A stretch of DNA of 9,329 nt from positions 1 to 9,329 of the forward strand of contig JAPLPC010000420.1 in the NCBI GenBank assembly GCA_026400425.1, written 5' to 3'. Below are positions 7,282 to 9,329 of this stretch, piece by piece. A program made the translations under genes and the position numbers. The notes beneath the pieces were generated by a model, which saw only the letters and a program-made list of their open reading frames with translations, ran no database searches and was not told where the DNA came from. The stretch comes from Hyphomicrobiales bacterium (GTDB lineage Bacteria > Pseudomonadota > Alphaproteobacteria > Rhizobiales > Xanthobacteraceae). The first letter of the stretch is position 1. Each line of letters opens with the position of its first letter.

Positions 7282-8748
7282 ATGTTCGACTTTGACGCTT
7301 TGTCTCATGCGTTTCCGAAGCAGACCGTGCTCTGCATCGGCGATCTCATGCTGGACGAATTCGTCTATGGCGAGGTGTCGCGAATTTCGCCGGAAGCGCC
7401 GGCGCCGGTGATTGCCGCGCAGCGCAGCGAGATCGTCGTCGGTGGCGCCGGCAATGTGGCGCGCAACATCGCAGCGCTCGGCGCCAGCTGCATCTTTGTC
7501 GGCCTGATCGGAGCCGATGATGCGGCGGAGACGCTGAAGCGGCATCTCGCCCTGGAAAGCGGGATCGAGGCCCTGCTGGTCAGCGATCCGTCGCGCCCGA
7601 CCACCCGCAAGGTGCGTTTCGTCTACGAGCATTTCGCGACGCATTTGCTGCGCGCTGATTGGGAGTTGGCGGCGCCGGCATCGGCCGAGATCGAGCAGCA
7701 GCTGCTCGACACCATCCTGCCGCAGATCGCCCGTGCCGACATCGTGCTGTTGTCGGACTATGCCAAGGGCGTGTTGACCGCGCGCGTGATCCGCAACGTG
7801 ATCGATGCTGCGAAGAAGCTCGGCAAGCGCGTCATCGTCGATCCCAAGAGCGCAAATTTCGCGATTTATCGCGGCGCGACGCTGCTGACGCCGAACCGCA
7901 AGGAATTCGCCGAAGCCACCCGCAGCCGGGTCGATACCGGGATCGATGGCGCGGCCGCGCAGGAGGCGATGATCCTCGCCGATTGTGCCGCCATGCTGGT
8001 AACCCAGAGCGAGCACGGCATGACACTGGTGGTGCGCGATGGCGACACCATCCATGTGCCGGCCTTGCCGGTGAAAGTGCGCGACGTCTCCGGCGCCGGC
8101 GACACTGTTGCTGCCATGCTGGCGGTAGCACTTGCCGCGGGTGCCGCATGGGAGGTGGTGCTGCGCCTGGCATCCGCCGCGGCCGCTGTCGCCGTCGGCA
8201 AGAAAGGCACGGCCGTTGTGCTGCCGCAGGAACTGCGCCGCAGGATGCTGCCGCATGCGACGCTGGCGGCCGAAGACAAGATCGTTGCAGTCGGCGATCT
8301 CGCAACCCGGCTCGATGGCTGGCGCCAAGAAGAATTGCGCATCGGCTTCACCAATGGCTGTTTCGACATCCTGCATCCCGGCCACGTGAAAGTGCTGACG
8401 GCGGCGCGGGCGACCTGTGATCGCCTGATCGTCGGCCTCAACAGCGACGCTTCGGTGAAGCGCCTCAAGGGCCCCGAACGCCCCGTCCAGAGCGAACGCG
8501 CCCGCGCCGAAGTGCTGGCGGCGCTGGAGGCGGTGGATCTCGTCGTGATCTTCGAACAGGACACGCCGATCGAATTGATCCAGGCGATCCTGCCATCGAC
8601 ACTGGTCAAGGGCGGCGACTACACCCGTGAGCAGGTCGTCGGCCACGAGATCGTCACCGCGAATGGCGGCGAGGTGGTGATCGTGGACATATTGCAGGGA
8701 CACAGTACGACGTCGCTGGTCGAGCGCGCGCGTAACGGACAGTCATGA
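7282..8748 (+). CDS. hldE: Bifunctional heptose 7-phosphate kinase / heptose 1-phosphate adenylyltransferase
   Basis: HldE carries out two steps of ADP-heptose synthesis: phosphorylation of heptose-7-phosphate at C1 and, after GmhB, transfer of AMP to heptose-1-phosphate. The protein is 488 residues (477 in E. coli). Residues 1 to about 315 are a ribokinase/PfkB-type kinase with IGDLMLDEFVYGEVSRISPE near the N-terminus, GGAGNVARNIAALGA, and DVSGAGDT at 268-275 with catalytic D274. The C-terminal nucleotidyltransferase has FTNGCFDILHPGH with the HxGH motif at 365-368, then LKGPERPVQ and VKGGDYT. The ATG at 7282 directly follows an in-frame GTG at 7279, so either may be used; AGG at 7269-7271 is a weak ribosome site for both. 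It starts 16 bp after hldD, and its stop overlaps the next start as ATGA. Confidence 0.95.
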   Translation: MFDFDALSHAFPKQTVLCIGDLMLDEFVYGEVSRISPEAPAPVIAAQRSEIVVGGAGNVARNIAALGASCIFVGLIGADDAAETLKRHLALESGIEALLVSDPSRPTTRKVRFVYEHFATHLLRADWELAAPASAEIEQQLLDTILPQIARADIVLLSDYAKGVLTARVIRNVIDAAKKLGKRVIVDPKSANFAIYRGATLLTPNRKEFAEATRSRVDTGIDGAAAQEAMILADCAAMLVTQSEHGMTLVVRDGDTIHVPALPVKVRDVSGAGDTVAAMLAVALAAGAAWEVVLRLASAAAAVAVGKKGTAVVLPQELRRRMLPHATLAAEDKIVAVGDLATRLDGWRQEELRIGFTNGCFDILHPGHVKVLTAARATCDRLIVGLNSDASVKRLKGPERPVQSERARAEVLAALEAVDLVVIFEQDTPIELIQAILPSTLVKGGDYTREQVVGHEIVTANGGEVVIVDILQGHSTTSLVERARNGQS

Positions 8749-9329
8749 CGAGTATCACACGGTTTACCATCCGCAACTGGATCATTGCGATCCACGACGT
8801 CCTCGTCACCGCAGCGGCGGTGGTGCTGGCTTTCGTGCTGCGCTTCGATGGCGAGAATCTGCTGGATCGCCTGCCGCTGCTGCTGACGATCCTGCCTTAC
8901 TTCGTCATCTTCAGTTTTCTGGTCTGCTACGTCTTCAACCTGACGACGACGAAGTGGCGCTTCATCTCGTTGCCCGGCCTGCTCAACATCATCAAAGCCT
9001 CGACGGTTCTGACGGGTGCGTTGCTGGTGCTGGACTATATTTTCCTGGCGCCGAACGTCTATGGGACCTTCTTTCTCGGCAAGACCACGATCGTCATCTA
9101 CTGGTTTCTCGAGATCTCTTTTTTGAGCGGTTCGCGGCTGGCCTATCGCTACTTCCGCTACTCGCGCACGCGTAACAAGGCGCGCGCGACAGATGCCGCG
9201 CCGGCTCTGTTGATCGGCCGTGCCGCTGATGCCGAAGTGTTTTTGCGCGGCATCGAGAGTGGCGCCGTGAAACGGATGTGGCCGGTCGGCATCCTTTCGC
9301 CGGCAGTCTCGGACCGCGGGCAGACGATC
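8745..9329 (+). CDS. Membrane polysaccharide-biosynthesis protein, CapD/WbpM-like N-terminal part (continues past right edge)
   Basis: Only the first 195 residues are present. There are four likely membrane helices, at about 11-33, 44-67, 80-103 and 110-131, followed by a basic stretch (RYFRYSRTRNKAR) on the presumed cytoplasmic side. A nucleotide-binding-like fold then starts at PALLIGRAADAEVFLRGIES. This order matches the CapD/WbpM/FlaA1-like membrane nucleotide-sugar dehydratases/epimerases, whose catalytic domain would lie beyond the edge. Such enzymes make modified sugars for O-antigen or capsule. The usual glycine-rich loop reads GRAADAE, so cofactor binding in this first domain may be weak or lost. 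The ATG overlaps the hldE stop by four bases, implying co-translation with heptose synthesis. A polyprenyl-phosphate sugar transferase also begins with four helices and a similar fold, so that remains an alternative. Confidence 0.78.
   Translation, partial: MTSITRFTIRNWIIAIHDVLVTAAAVVLAFVLRFDGENLLDRLPLLLTILPYFVIFSFLVCYVFNLTTTKWRFISLPGLLNIIKASTVLTGALLVLDYIFLAPNVYGTFFLGKTTIVIYWFLEISFLSGSRLAYRYFRYSRTRNKARATDAAPALLIGRAADAEVFLRGIESGAVKRMWPVGILSPAVSDRGQTI

Noticed and set aside
7267..8703. 478-codon open frame on the minus strand opposite hldE
   Set aside because: It mirrors the codon pattern of hldE and gives a His/Gln/Arg-rich product typical of antisense frames in GC-rich DNA; hldE has full motif support.

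Overview
This window is GC-rich chromosomal DNA that reads as Alphaproteobacteria. The gene content and protein wording fit best with the Bradyrhizobium/Rhodopseudomonas/Afipia/Nitrobacter group; this is an inference from remembered protein families, not from a search. It is a lipopolysaccharide (LPS) core and surface-polysaccharide locus. I see no tRNA, rRNA, CRISPR array, transposase or phage gene.

Layout from left to right: (1) minus strand, 1-2165, a large ABC exporter whose C-terminus lies beyond the left edge. It has a complete MsbA-like half (membrane domain plus ATPase), then a linker and the start of a second membrane domain in the same frame. (2) A 168-bp gap with one imperfect hairpin. 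(3) Minus strand, galE (UDP-glucose 4-epimerase). (4) A divergent spacer. (5) Plus strand, a GT4 glycosyltransferase resembling the rhizobial inner-core mannosyltransferase LpcC. Its 3' end overlaps the 3' end of the next gene by 19 bp. (6) Minus strand, waaF then gmhB, joined by an ATGA stop/start overlap. (7) A 179-bp divergent spacer. (8) Plus strand, hldD, hldE and a membrane polysaccharide-biosynthesis gene that leaves the right edge. hldD and hldE are 16 bp apart, and hldE overlaps the next gene by ATGA.

How the genes fit together: HldE (kinase and adenylyltransferase), GmhB (phosphatase) and HldD (epimerase) cover every step from D-sedoheptulose-7-phosphate isomer to ADP-L-glycero-D-manno-heptose except the GmhA isomerase, which is not here. 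WaaF then transfers heptose to the LPS core. GalE supplies UDP-galactose, and the LpcC-like enzyme would add a hexose, probably mannose, to the inner core. The last gene is likely a membrane nucleotide-sugar dehydratase/epimerase for O-antigen or capsule sugars. The ABC protein may export a lipid-linked product, but its substrate cannot be read from sequence.

Most of the window is conventional. The best points to follow up are the two-module ABC fusion, the coexistence of heptose and LpcC-type core genes, and a GmhB that lacks two of the usual zinc-binding cysteines. I found no clearly new biological system.
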